Shown piece by piece: positions 27,400-38,791 of a stretch of 46,584 nt of DNA. The stretch's first letter is position 1, and every line of letters begins with the position of its first letter. The stretch comes from Pleionea mediterranea (GTDB taxonomy: Bacteria; Pseudomonadota; Gammaproteobacteria; Enterobacterales; Kangiellaceae): assembly GCF_003148745.1 (NCBI RefSeq), contig NZ_QGGU01000017.1:1-46584 (forward strand), given 5' to 3'. Both the position numbers and the translations under genes were made by a program. Below the pieces are notes generated by a model. The model searched no databases and was not told the DNA's origin. It saw only the letters and a program-made list of their open reading frames with translations.

Positions 27400-29502
27400 C
27401 TATTTATGTCGATGGATTCGACTGACAAATTTATGCTTTCGCACTTTGCGAATGATATTCGCCATATGCAATCGATCGCGTACCGTCATGGTAAAGTTTA
27501 ACGCATTGGTCACGCCGTCCTGTTGATCAATATCTATGTTGATAATGTTCGCTTCTGCATCGGCGATTACGCTGGTCACTTTTGCCAGAATGCCTCTGTC
27601 GTTAAACACCACCACTCTTAGCTCCACAACAAACTCGCCCTGTATGCCTTCTTCCCATTGCACTGGCATAAATTTGTGTTCATCGGTTTGGTGTTTGGCA
27701 ACGTTTTTACACCCCGCGCGGTGAATAATAATACCGCGTCCGGCGCTCACAAACGCAACGATGGGTTCGTAAGGGATTGGGTGACAACATTTTGCGTAAC
27801 TCACCAACAATCCTTCGGTGCCACGGATCGCCAATGGTTTTTGATCAGCTGACTCACTTTCTACCGCCGACTCTTCTTTCGGTAATAATCGATGCGCAAT
27901 CACAATAGCGGCCAATCGACCTAAACCAATTTCAACCAGCACTTCTTCAAAGTTTTTATGTCGCGTATTGGTGGCCACTTTTTGCTTCAGCTCATCGTCA
28001 AACTCATCGAGTGATCGTTCACCCAGAGCCTGAACCAGCAATCGCTCACCCAGATTAAGCGCATCATCGTGCCGTAAGTGTTTTAAGAAATGGCGAATGT
28101 TGGCTCGTGCCTTTCCGGTTATAACAAAACTTAACCAGCTTGGGTTTGGCTTTGCGCCTGGTGCGGTGATCACTTCCACCGTACTGCCGTTACTTAAGGG
28201 TGTACTCAGCGGCATTATTTGCCGGTTAATTTTACAGGCGATGCAACTGTTGCCGACATCGGTATGAATGGCGTAGGCAAAATCAACAGGGGTAGCACCA
28301 TGAGGCAACACAACAATAGAGCCGTTGGGGGTGAATACAAATACTTCGTCGGGAAACAAATCGATTTTAACGTTTTCGATAAATTCCATGGAATCGCCGG
28401 CGCGACTCTGTAATTCCATCAAACTTTTCATCCATTCCCGCGCTTTTAATTCAGCCGGGTTAGAATCGTTGTTGGATTTATACAACCAATGGGCAGCAAC
28501 CCCATTTTCCGCCATTTGCTCCATCGACTCGGTTCGAATTTGCACCTCAATGTGTAAGCCGTGTGGGCCTTTTAACGTAGTATGCAAACTTTGGTAACCG
28601 TTGGCTTTTGGGATAGCAATGTAGTCTTTGAAACGACCGGGAATGGGAATGTACAAACTGTGCAGAAAACCTAAAATTCGATAACAGGTGTCTTCGTTAT
28701 CACAAATAACTCGAAAGCCGTACACATCCATCACATCGGTGAGCGAGGCACGCTTCTCTTTCATTTTCCGGTAAATGCTGAACAGATCTTTTTGCCGCCC
28801 CACCACACGAGCGTGTAAAACATCCGCTTCGAGTCGCTGCTGGATCGAATCAATTATGGTATTAACAATTTCTTTGCGATTGCCCCGCGCTTTACGGACC
28901 GACTCTTTCAATACCCGATAACGCATCGGGTATTGCGCTGAAAAACCCAGGTCTTCCAGTTCGCCGCGTATACCGTACATGCCAAGACGCAGCGCGATGG
29001 GGGCGTAAATTTCGAGGGTTTCATTGGCCACCCGGCGTCGTTTTTTCGGCTTTAATGAACCAAGTGTTCGCATGTTGTGCAAACGATCCGCCAGTTTAAT
29101 CAGAATCACCCGAATATCCTGAACCATCGCCATCATCATTTTACGGAAGTTTTCTGCCTGAGCCTCTGCCCGGGTACGAAACTTGATTTGAGTCAGTTTG
29201 CTGACCCCTTCCACCAGTTCGGCAACCTGATCACCAAATTGTTGCGCCAAATCTTCTTTGGTTACATCACAATCTTCAATCACATCGTGCAGCAAAGCCG
29301 CCATGATGGTTTGCGGATCGAAATGGTATTCGGAAAGAATGCGCGCCACCGCCACGGGGTGGGTAATATAGGGATCGCCAGATGAACGCAATTGGCCAGA
29401 ATGGGCATCGCGTGCCACCACATAAGCCTGCTGGATCTGCTCGACCTGATCCGGCTCAAGGTAGGTTTCCAGTTGCTCTTTTAAACCAGCAAACAGATAC
29501 AA
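27400..29502 (-). CDS. spoT: Bifunctional (p)ppGpp synthetase/hydrolase SpoT
   Basis: 700 aa. It starts MYLFAGLKEQLETYL, as in enterobacterial SpoT. The HD hydrolase domain is intact (THPVAVARIL, LLHDVIED, KLADRLHNMRTL). The synthetase region has RFKDYIAIPKANGYQSLHTTLKG and VQIRTESMEQMAE, followed by a TGS domain (VFVFTPNGSIVVLPHGATPVDFAYAIH) and a C-terminal ACT domain. It controls the alarmone ppGpp and is likely the cell's hydrolase. It lies downstream of gmk and rpoZ, as in many gammaproteobacteria. Confidence 0.97.
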   Translation of the reverse strand: MYLFAGLKEQLETYLEPDQVEQIQQAYVVARDAHSGQLRSSGDPYITHPVAVARILSEYHFDPQTIMAALLHDVIEDCDVTKEDLAQQFGDQVAELVEGVSKLTQIKFRTRAEAQAENFRKMMMAMVQDIRVILIKLADRLHNMRTLGSLKPKKRRRVANETLEIYAPIALRLGMYGIRGELEDLGFSAQYPMRYRVLKESVRKARGNRKEIVNTIIDSIQQRLEADVLHARVVGRQKDLFSIYRKMKEKRASLTDVMDVYGFRVICDNEDTCYRILGFLHSLYIPIPGRFKDYIAIPKANGYQSLHTTLKGPHGLHIEVQIRTESMEQMAENGVAAHWLYKSNNDSNPAELKAREWMKSLMELQSRAGDSMEFIENVKIDLFPDEVFVFTPNGSIVVLPHGATPVDFAYAIHTDVGNSCIACKINRQIMPLSTPLSNGSTVEVITAPGAKPNPSWLSFVITGKARANIRHFLKHLRHDDALNLGERLLVQALGERSLDEFDDELKQKVATNTRHKNFEEVLVEIGLGRLAAIVIAHRLLPKEESAVESESADQKPLAIRGTEGLLVSYAKCCHPIPYEPIVAFVSAGRGIIIHRAGCKNVAKHQTDEHKFMPVQWEEGIQGEFVVELRVVVFNDRGILAKVTSVIADAEANIINIDIDQQDGVTNALNFTMTVRDRLHMANIIRKVRKHKFVSRIHRHK

Positions 29503-29643
29503 ATTGCTATCTCCAATACTTCCTCGGGGTATTTAAAGTGGTACGTCTAAATTATCTATTCAGAGCCGTTATCCACTGACCTTAGGTTAATTTAAACGAG
29601 TTACTTTTTGAGGTCTAGATGAAAATAATACATCACATAAAAC

Positions 29644-29681
29644 AAAGCTACCGAACCGCCTGAGCAGACTTCGGTAGCTTT
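29644..29681 (-). terminator. Intrinsic terminator after rpoZ
   Basis: A 12-bp stem AAAGCTACCGAA / TTCGGTAGCTTT with a ~14-nt loop, followed on the minus strand by a T-rich tract (TTTGTTTTATG). It lies about 60 bp after the rpoZ stop and ~140 bp before the spoT start, so spoT probably has its own promoter as well. Confidence 0.75.
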
Positions 29682-29740
29682 AATGTCTATTCGTTGATGC
29701 TCAATCGCCTTTGGCGATACAGCATCCAAAAGCGAGAAAG

Positions 29741-29989
29741 TTACTCGGTGTATTCTTGCTCTTGTTGTTCTTCCTCAACAACATGACCCAAACGATCAAC
29801 ATTGCCTCGGTTTACCAGGTCTTTTTCGATTTCGCGCAGAGCAACTACGGTAGGCTTATCGTTGTCCCACTCAACCATAGGTTCTTTGCCCATGATCGCC
29901 AATTGGCGCGCACGCTTTGCAGAAACCAGTACTAAATCAAATCGGTTGCCAATTTTATCAACGGCATCTTGAACGGTAACTCGAGCCAT
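29741..29989 (-). CDS. rpoZ: RNA polymerase omega subunit
   Basis: 82 aa, short side of the normal range. [30 protein letters not shown] is the conserved N-terminus, and [15 protein letters not shown] the second helix. Omega helps assemble the beta' subunit and forms part of the ppGpp site 1 on RNA polymerase, which fits its position beside spoT and gmk. The C-terminal tail is very acidic and Glu/Gln-rich. Confidence 0.96.
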   Translation of the reverse strand: MARVTVQDAVDKIGNRFDLVLVSAKRARQLAIMGKEPMVEWDNDKPTVVALREIEKDLVNRGNVDRLGHVVEEEQQEQEYTE

Positions 29990-30216
29990 TCAGGTTCTCC
30001 ACTCTACTAATTGCTATTTAGTTGCTATCTATAATTACGATAATGAAAATAATTATGATATTAATAATTACGATATTAAAAATTCGGTTCACTGATGCGT
30101 TTGTTCGCGTGTTTGAAATGACACGCCATTAACCGCTTTATTCAGCGTAAGCCCCGAAGCAAAAGTACTTACTCACTGTGCTCACAGGGCCGCATATAAT
30201 AACGTAAAATAATCGT

Positions 30217-30882
<666 letters not shown>

Positions 30883-30912
30883 TCATTACAGTTATCGGGC
30901 TTTTATTCAATA

Positions 30913-31752
30913 TTAGCGTTTCAGATGCTCGGCATGAAAACGTAAGTGCTGTTCAATAAAGCTGGCAATAAAGTAATAACTGTGGTCATAACCCTCGTGC
31001 CGATGCAACTGAAGTGGGTAATCACTTTTCTTGGCAGCCCGCTCTAATGCCTCAGGCTTTAATTGCTCGACTAAAAAATTATCGGCCAGCCCCTGATCCA
31101 CTCTGGTTGGCAATGGCTGCTGACAATCGGTCATCAGTTCACTGGCATCGTACTGCCGCCACTTGGAAGTATCGTCTCCAAGATAACTGGAAAACGCTTT
31201 TTGCCCCCAGGGACAATCGACTGGATTGGCAATGGGGCTAAACGCCGACAAGGAGGTATAACGAGTCGGGTTACGCAAGCCAATGACCAGGGCGCCATGC
31301 CCGCCCATAGAATGACCAGCGAGCGCTCGCTGGTCCGTCACTGGAAAAGACTGCTCTATTAACGTCGGCAATTCTTCAACGAGGTAATCGTACATTTGAT
31401 AATGCTTTGCCCAGGGCTGCTCGGTGGCATTCACATAAAATCCGGCGCCCTGACCGAGATCGTAATTATCATCATCGGCCACATCCTCACCTCTTGGGCT
31501 GGTATCTGGGCAAACAATGGCGATCCCCAACTCAGCTGCCAATTTTTGAGCACCCGCTTTTTGCATAAAGTTTTCATCGGTACAGGTAAGCCCCGATAAC
31601 CAGTAAAGCACAGGCACCTTGTTCTGCTCCGATGCTTCTGGCGGCAAATAAATGGCCAGTTGCATCTGGCATTGGGTGCTACTTGACTGGTGCGTCAGCT
31701 GCTTATGCCAGCCACCAAAACTTTTATTTTCAGCGTTTACCGTAAAGGTCAT
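30913..31752 (-). CDS. fghA: S-formylglutathione hydrolase
   Basis: 279 aa, normal length for the esterase D family. LYWLSGLTCTDENFMQKAGAQ, CPDTSPRG, the nucleophile elbow AGHSMGGHGAL and a terminal EGYDHSYYFIASFIEQH with the catalytic His. It hydrolyses S-formylglutathione to formate and glutathione, the second step of glutathione-dependent formaldehyde detoxification. It lies 31 bp after the dehydrogenase that makes its substrate. Confidence 0.95.
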   Translation of the reverse strand: MTFTVNAENKSFGGWHKQLTHQSSSTQCQMQLAIYLPPEASEQNKVPVLYWLSGLTCTDENFMQKAGAQKLAAELGIAIVCPDTSPRGEDVADDDNYDLGQGAGFYVNATEQPWAKHYQMYDYLVEELPTLIEQSFPVTDQRALAGHSMGGHGALVIGLRNPTRYTSLSAFSPIANPVDCPWGQKAFSSYLGDDTSKWRQYDASELMTDCQQPLPTRVDQGLADNFLVEQLKPEALERAAKKSDYPLQLHRHEGYDHSYYFIASFIEQHLRFHAEHLKR

Positions 31753-31783
31753 AACATTGGCTCCCGATTATTCTGAATGGCCA

Positions 31784-33302
<1,519 letters not shown>

Positions 33303-34871
33303 ATGCAGCCAATAGGATATAGTTATTTAAATCGATACTATAAACTTCTCCTTCCAAAATTGGGTTTAGAAGTATACATCGATAATACGGTAGATACAGA
33401 ATGCATACGAAATTACGGTAGCTTTAAAAGAAAACTCCTTCCACGATCTCGAAAATTTATAGACTGCCCTTATGAACAAATGATTTCAGCGATCAAATAC
33501 CAAGGTATTCGTTTACATTATTTTTCAGCAATATTTAATAATTCACTTTTAAAGAAAGCTGACTTTAGCGCTTTTTTAGCAAAAAAACCTAATTCTAAAT
33601 ATAATCGGGTCCTCTGGTTTTTATATGAATGGTTAACTAATTCAAAGCTGGATCTCCCAGATCTTAAGTCTGGTAATTATATCCAACTTTTTGAAGAAAA
33701 ATATTATTACACATTAAAAAATGGCAATAAAAACAAAAGAACACGAGTGATTAATAACGCGATAGGTACGCAAGCATTTTGCCCTACTGTACGCAAGACT
33801 TTAGAAGTTAAAAATCTTGCTAAAATTGACGTATACGATACCGCTTGGGCAAAGATGCAAACTCTTGGAGATTTTTTATCCTCAGATGTAATAGGGAGAT
33901 CTATCAATTACCTCTATACAAAAGAAACAAAGTCTTCAACTGAAATTGAGCACGAAAAGCCAGATAAAAAAAAGATGCAGCGATTTTTAAACGCAATAAA
34001 AAATGCTGGGCTTTTCGAGCTAACCAAAGAGAAAATAATTGATTTACAAAACCAAATTGTCGAGGATAAAGCTAGAGTAACAGATTATCGTACTTCAGAA
34101 ATTTATGTAGGAAGTACAATCCAACGGCTTAACTTTATAGATGAGGATGTGCACTATGTTGGCGTATTAGCTAAGTACGTCCCTGAGATGATGGAAGGCT
34201 TATTGTCGACACACGATAATTTAATGCTAGATGGGAGAGTCCCACCATTGATACATGCGGCTATCATATCTTTTGGAGAAGTCTATATTCATCCAATGGA
34301 TGATGGAAATGGTCGGATACATCGGTATTTAATTCACGATGTTATGAAGCAGCGAGAGCCTGAACATAAATTTATAATCCCTATATCAGCAGCGATACTT
34401 AAAAATACAGCTAAATATGACGCTGTCTTAGAATCTATCTCAAAACCTGTAATGGCAATGCTTGAATGGGAGCTTGATACAGAAAATAACAATCGCCTTA
34501 TCATACATAACGATATTGATTATATGTATAGGTATCCTGACTATACTGAGCATGTAAAATTCACCTATGAGATGATGAATAGTGCAATATCAGATGAATT
34601 AATATCTGAAATCTGCTTACTAATCGCATTTGATAGGATTAAGCGGTATATCAACGATATCGCAGACATACCAAACAATAAACTGGATAAAATAACGTCT
34701 ATTATTATTAATGCTGGAGGCAAAGCTTCTAAACAAAAGCGTGCTTTTATTGAGAAACACATTGAGCATGATTGTTTGCCTGAAGTAGAAGCTAAATCGA
34801 CTCAGCTACTGAAAGAGATTAAAGATAGATTTAACATTGATATTAAGTCTTTAATGAGAAAACTGCCGTAG
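33303..34871 (+). CDS. Fic domain protein (probable AMPylator)
   Basis: 522 aa. Fic motif HPMDDGNGRIHR with catalytic His330, phosphate-binding G335-N-G-R338 and Arg341; the usual Phe after HP is Met. A candidate inhibitory helix, S212-TEI-E216-H217, fits (S/T)xxxE but has His in place of Gly/Asn. Its position N-terminal to the Fic core suggests class II auto-inhibition by Glu216. The N-terminal ~200 and C-terminal ~130 residues are not recognised domains; the latter has the look of a helical winged-helix-like end. Such enzymes usually transfer AMP from ATP to Ser/Thr/Tyr of proteins. The gene is more AT-rich than its neighbours, opposite in direction to the block around it and bounded by its own terminator, suggesting acquisition. 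Confidence 0.9.
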   Translation: MQPIGYSYLNRYYKLLLPKLGLEVYIDNTVDTECIRNYGSFKRKLLPRSRKFIDCPYEQMISAIKYQGIRLHYFSAIFNNSLLKKADFSAFLAKKPNSKYNRVLWFLYEWLTNSKLDLPDLKSGNYIQLFEEKYYYTLKNGNKNKRTRVINNAIGTQAFCPTVRKTLEVKNLAKIDVYDTAWAKMQTLGDFLSSDVIGRSINYLYTKETKSSTEIEHEKPDKKKMQRFLNAIKNAGLFELTKEKIIDLQNQIVEDKARVTDYRTSEIYVGSTIQRLNFIDEDVHYVGVLAKYVPEMMEGLLSTHDNLMLDGRVPPLIHAAIISFGEVYIHPMDDGNGRIHRYLIHDVMKQREPEHKFIIPISAAILKNTAKYDAVLESISKPVMAMLEWELDTENNNRLIIHNDIDYMYRYPDYTEHVKFTYEMMNSAISDELISEICLLIAFDRIKRYINDIADIPNNKLDKITSIIINAGGKASKQKRAFIEKHIEHDCLPEVEAKSTQLLKEIKDRFNIDIKSLMRKLP

Positions 34872-34906
34872 TAAATACTTTAAATTTGATTTATAACACA
34901 ACATCT

Positions 34907-34944
34907 ATTTTAATAGCTCTACACAATTGTAGAGCTATTAAAAT
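34907..34944. terminator. Bidirectional intrinsic terminator
   Basis: A 17-bp perfect stem (ATTTTAATAGCTCTACA and its complement) with a 4-nt CAAT loop between the convergent Fic and amphi-Trp genes. A/T-rich stem ends supply a U-tract in both directions. Confidence 0.85.
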
Positions 34945-34961
34945 ATTAAGGTTTAAACGCC

Positions 34962-35180
34962 TCAATCATACGACCATTTAATTTGAAACTCAATTTCTTC
35001 GTTACCGTCTTCGCGCTCATGCTCAATATTGTACTCGGCTCTTACTGGCACATAAATTCGCTCACCGGCAATTTGTATCTCAAACTTTTCGCCAGACTCT
35101 AATGAGTCAGCGAGGCGTCGAAGCTTTGCAACAAACTCTTTGGTTGAATAAACCTTTTCGATATCCCGTTCTTTTTTCAT
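34962..35180 (-). CDS. Amphi-Trp domain protein
   Basis: 72 aa, AGGAG at good distance before the ATG. The pattern VYSTKEFVAKLRRLADSLESG followed by FEIQIAGERIYVPV and EIEFQIKW matches the small amphi-Trp family, single-domain proteins of unknown function found in bacteria and archaea. It lies ~40 bp after the XRE regulator gene in the same direction, so the two may form a small operon. Confidence 0.85.
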   Translation of the reverse strand: MKKERDIEKVYSTKEFVAKLRRLADSLESGEKFEIQIAGERIYVPVRAEYNIEHEREDGNEEIEFQIKWSYD

Positions 35181-35218
35181 TTAATTTCTCCTGCTCAGTC
35201 TAGTACCTATAATAAACA

Positions 35219-35560
35219 CTACATATTTAACGCAAATGCAATAACAAAAGCCACACTGAATGACAGCAACGTTAGTTTTATGGTTGCAGAACTTAGTTTA
35301 AACCCATTCATTTTAAAAAGAGATGACGATTGCTGACTCATGCCGCTACTGCTTTCACCGCTATTATCAATAATATCGGCAACCGTTATATCGTAAGCCG
35401 CACAAATTGACTTAACCGATTCTTGTGATGCCACACCGGTCTTCTCGATTCGCTGAATGGTTCTTAAACTGATATCAGCGACTTCAGCAAGATGTGACTG
35501 ACTCCATGCTCTGGAGTCTCTGAGTTGTTTAAGTGTGTCGACGTCTAACTTCATTTCCAT
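35219..35560 (-). CDS. XRE-type DNA-binding protein with a C-terminal membrane anchor
   Basis: 113 aa from the ATG at 35560, chosen because GGAGG lies 8 bp upstream. Helix-turn-helix (~10-65): LKQLRDSRAWSQSHLAEVADISLRTIQRIEKTG. After a Ser/Gln-rich linker (~72-88) the C-terminus is one hydrophobic segment (about LTLLSFSVAFVIAFALNM), which should insert in the membrane. Single-pass HTH regulators of this shape occur, but the signal they sense is unknown. Followed by the amphi-Trp gene. Confidence 0.85.
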   Translation of the reverse strand: MEMKLDVDTLKQLRDSRAWSQSHLAEVADISLRTIQRIEKTGVASQESVKSICAAYDITVADIIDNSGESSSGMSQQSSSLFKMNGFKLSSATIKLTLLSFSVAFVIAFALNM

Positions 35561-35736
35561 ACTGACTTCCTCCAAATAAGTTCACACCATTATTCGGAGA
35601 AAGTCCCTGATTGAATACGTTATTTATGTGACATTAACTGACATTATTGCGTCAAATGTGCGTCAGCCATGTGGTATTAATGCGCCATCAGCGGTTCTCT
35701 GATCGACAATATGCTAAGACCTACACGACTCAATTA

Positions 35737-36603
35737 TCACTCAATATTCTGGATCTGCTCGCGCATCTGTTCAATCAACACTTTAACCTCCACGGAGGCG
35801 GCGGTGGTTTCACTGCTGATGGACTTTGATCCCAGAGTATTGGCTTCGCGATTTAACTCCTGCATTAAAAAGTCGAGCCGTCGACCAACGGTTCCGCCTT
35901 TTTTCACCAATCGACTCACTTCTTTAATGTGGGTTTCCAGCCGGTCCAGCTCTTCATCCACATCAACCTTTTGTGCCAGCAGCACCATTTCCTGTTCCAG
36001 TCGTTCAGGATCAAGTTCCACTTTGGCGTCTTCAAAGCGGCTTAAGATACGCTCGCGTTGCCATTTGATGATGTCAGGCAGACAGGCTTTCACCTTTACC
36101 ACTTGCTCGGCAATGCCGTCGAGGCGTGACTGGATCATCTCTACCATAGAAGCACCTTCTCGTTGACGCATATTGATTAAGGCATCGACGGCTTCATCAA
36201 ACGCGGCCAGCAATTCTTTCTCAACTTTGGAGGTATCCAGCTCGGTGGTCTGGATAAGCCCCGGCCAGCGCATTAAATCGGTAATTTGCAGTGGTTGCTC
36301 AACGTCTGCCGCCGATTGCAGTTCTTTATGAGCCTGCATTAATTGCTGCGCCAGTTTTTGATTAATGGAAATAGCATCCGCTTCGGTGGGTGAATAATCA
36401 ATTCGTAAGCTGATATCGAGCTTGCCACGTTGTAGCTTTTTACGCAGTTTATCGCGCAGCGCAAATTCCATTTTTCGAAACGCCTCTGGCAAGCGAAAGT
36501 TGGTTTCTAAATAACGCTGATTGACCGAGCGAATTTCCCAGTGAGCGTTGCCCCAATCGGCTTTTATCGGCTGGCGTGCAAACGCCGTCATGCTGTATAT
36601 CAT
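35737..36603 (-). CDS. yicC: YicC family endoribonuclease/RNase adaptor
   Basis: 288 aa, full length. MIYSMTAFARQ at the start and the C-terminal DUF1732 segment with LDFLMQELNREANTLGSKS are family signatures. Escherichia coli YicC takes part in decay of small RNAs and has been reported as an endoribonuclease. It is divergent from rph with ~265 bp between starts. In most relatives gmk follows directly, which is not the case here. Confidence 0.94.
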   Translation of the reverse strand: MIYSMTAFARQPIKADWGNAHWEIRSVNQRYLETNFRLPEAFRKMEFALRDKLRKKLQRGKLDISLRIDYSPTEADAISINQKLAQQLMQAHKELQSAADVEQPLQITDLMRWPGLIQTTELDTSKVEKELLAAFDEAVDALINMRQREGASMVEMIQSRLDGIAEQVVKVKACLPDIIKWQRERILSRFEDAKVELDPERLEQEMVLLAQKVDVDEELDRLETHIKEVSRLVKKGGTVGRRLDFLMQELNREANTLGSKSISSETTAASVEVKVLIEQMREQIQNIE

Positions 36604-36867
36604 GGTGTTGTCCTGTGCTTATGCGCAAATGCATGGGTATCGATACGAATGAAAGGCATTGTAACCAACTTACCATCCGGCTTCATCCTTCTTTGCCTGT
36701 AGCAAGCCGCTCCGCTTCATGTATCTCAAGCAATATCGGCTAATTCTGCTCACGACTCTGCAAACTGCCTGCCCAATGATTTATAATGTCGCCCATAACA
36801 ACACTTTTCACTCACTTTAGTCGGCTTTCTGCTCTGTCAGAAACCAACAGTCAACCAGGAGATCGCA

Positions 36868-37584
36868 ATGCGTCCCAGCGGTAGAACCCCAAATCAACTA
36901 CGTCCGGTAACCATTACTCGTGACTTCACGCGCCATGCCGAAGGTTCGGTTCTCATTGAAATGGGAGAAACCCGAGTATTGTGTAATGCCTCGGTAGTGG
37001 ACGGCGTTCCGCGATTTTTAAAAGGTAAAGATCAGGGCTGGTTAACCGCCGAGTACGGCATGTTGCCTCGCGCCACCCATACCCGAAGTGATCGTGAGGC
37101 GGCTCGTGGTAAGCAATCTGGCCGCACACAAGAAATTCAACGTTTGATTGGTCGCTCATTACGCGCAGCGGTTGATATGAAACTGCTTGGCGAACACACC
37201 ATTAATATCGATTGTGACGTATTACAGGCCGATGGCGGTACTCGCTGCGCATCCATTACGGGCGCATGCATTGCGCTGGTAGACGCCATTAACTGGATGG
37301 TCAAAAACAAAAAAGTAAAGGTGAACCCTTTAAAGCATATGATTGCTGCCGTATCGGTTGGTGTTTACAAAGGCACACCGGTACTGGATCTGGATTATCT
37401 GGAAGACAGCAAAGCTGAAACTGATATGAATATTATAATGGATGAAAATGGCGGCTTTGTTGAAATTCAGGGCACCGCTGAAGGCGATACCTTCTCGTAT
37501 GATGACTTACAGGCCATGCTGGAGCATGGAAAAAATGGCATTCGGGAATTAATTGATGAGCAAAAACAGGCGTTAAATCAATAG
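36868..37584 (+). CDS. rph: Ribonuclease PH
   Basis: 238 aa, full length, no truncation. [15 protein letters not shown] at the N-terminus, then [32 protein letters not shown] and [18 protein letters not shown], all typical of RNase PH. It trims tRNA 3' ends phosphorolytically. AGGAG precedes the ATG by about 6-8 bp. A strong terminator follows. Confidence 0.97.
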   Translation: MRPSGRTPNQLRPVTITRDFTRHAEGSVLIEMGETRVLCNASVVDGVPRFLKGKDQGWLTAEYGMLPRATHTRSDREAARGKQSGRTQEIQRLIGRSLRAAVDMKLLGEHTINIDCDVLQADGGTRCASITGACIALVDAINWMVKNKKVKVNPLKHMIAAVSVGVYKGTPVLDLDYLEDSKAETDMNIIMDENGGFVEIQGTAEGDTFSYDDLQAMLEHGKNGIRELIDEQKQALNQ

Positions 37585-37611
37585 TTAATTCATCAAGCTC
37601 ATTTAAGAAAC

Positions 37612-37646
37612 AAAAAAGGCCACATTGTTAAATGTGGCCTTTTTTT
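37612..37646 (+). terminator. Intrinsic terminator after rph
   Basis: AAAAAAGGCCACATT / AATGTGGCCTTTTTTT with a 4-nt GTTA loop, GC core and a T-run, 28 bp after the rph stop. The A-run on the other side allows it to work for the convergent gene at 37694 as well. Confidence 0.92.
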
Positions 37647-37693
37647 ATTCGAGGAGTAACAATCAAAAAGTTTTCTGTAATTTTAAAACACTC

Positions 37694-38023
37694 TTAATCA
37701 TCAAGTCTATTTTTGTGCCAGTAACTAATGCTAATTAATAAAACTGACGTAGAATAGCTTAATAAAGCAGGCAGTAAATTTCGAAAAGAAAGTGGCGATT
37801 CATATTGGCAATTCTCGCAATATGCAACTATAAAAGACACATAAAATAAAACCACATTTCCAACTAACCAAAACAAACAGTATAAAGTAATAACCGAAAA
37901 CTTTTTGAAACCGTTATTTTTTCTGGCAGCAATGTATGTCACATTTTTTATCAAGATGTAACTCAAATACAAAAAGATCAACCAAAAGATAATAGAATAC
38001 AGCCAGATCACTAACCCCTCCAT
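37694..38023 (-). CDS. Small hypothetical membrane protein
   Basis: 109 aa with three or four TM helices (about 4-26, 40-66 and 80-101). A basic cytoplasmic loop (ARKNNGFKKF) and two Cys in CENCQYES, in the loop after the second helix, stand out. I recognise no family. It is convergent with rph and 85 bp downstream of the lipoprotein gene. Confidence 0.65.
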   Translation of the reverse strand: MEGLVIWLYSIIFWLIFLYLSYILIKNVTYIAARKNNGFKKFSVITLYCLFWLVGNVVLFYVSFIVAYCENCQYESPLSFRNLLPALLSYSTSVLLISISYWHKNRLDD

Positions 38024-38108
38024 ACTTCATAAAGACTTTTTAGGCGAGGCTTTTCTTATTGACAAATGACACTTCACAGTTAAGACCTTGCCAAAAACAT
38101 ACGTCAAA

Positions 38109-38759
38109 TCAGTCTGCCATTACCAGACGAGTTGAAGACGGCTGTGATTGAAACACCAGTTGCATTTTATTTTCTACCACCTGATATTCTTTGCCATCAA
38201 CAATGACCGATGTTTTTATCGGGTAAACACCTTGTGGCATTCCTTTGGGCAAAGTAAAGGTAAATTCATTTTCAAACGCGCCACATTTTTTGGTGTCCTG
38301 ATTCACCACTTTTACCAGACTCTTTAACGGTTTGCTGTTATCTTCATTGTCGTAAATGGTGATTTTCTCTTCTATCTGAAACGTTTCTTTGTGTTTGCTG
38401 CGAACCACTTCAAGATTCGAGACAATCGAAATTTTATTCCCCGGATTGATCACACCACCCGGTTTAACATGAGTTTGATAATTTAAAAGCTCGGGTTCAT
38501 CGGGCAGTTCGTTATGAGTATCTTTGTATTTATTCACCACCTGCCTGTCATTTTGGGTTTGCTCGCTGCGATGTTCAATGATCATGTCATAAATTAACTT
38601 GGCCGCAACCCCAACCACAATAAGCGCACCTATAGTTTTAAGGTGTTTCTTTTTACAACCTGTGGCGCTTAACAAGAAAGCACAAAGAACCAATAAAGTT
38701 ACTGCTTTTGAAGGTGTCGTTTTCGGTGAAGCAATTGCGCTTGGTGATCTCAGTATCAT
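38109..38759 (-). CDS. Putative lipoprotein partner of the membrane kinase
   Basis: 216 aa, GGAG before the ATG. The N-terminus has a long leader with a hydrophobic stretch ending in the lipobox SATGC (Cys35), followed by a second hydrophobic segment (IGALIVVGVAAKLIYDMII). The last ~130 residues form a beta-rich region (KISIVSNLEV, EKITIYDN, FTFTLPKGMPQGVYPIKTSVIVDGK) similar in feel to an Ig-like/macroglobulin-type strand domain. It starts 32 bp after the kinase gene, so it is probably co-transcribed. It may act outside the inner membrane with the kinase's periplasmic part; function unknown. Confidence 0.75.
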   Translation of the reverse strand: MILRSPSAIASPKTTPSKAVTLLVLCAFLLSATGCKKKHLKTIGALIVVGVAAKLIYDMIIEHRSEQTQNDRQVVNKYKDTHNELPDEPELLNYQTHVKPGGVINPGNKISIVSNLEVVRSKHKETFQIEEKITIYDNEDNSKPLKSLVKVVNQDTKKCGAFENEFTFTLPKGMPQGVYPIKTSVIVDGKEYQVVENKMQLVFQSQPSSTRLVMAD

Positions 38760-38791
38760 GGTGTCTCTCCGTAATTTATTCGATGGTCATG

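Noticed and set aside
35711-36166. 151-aa plus-strand Ser/Arg-rich frame
   Set aside because: Antisense shadow of yicC.
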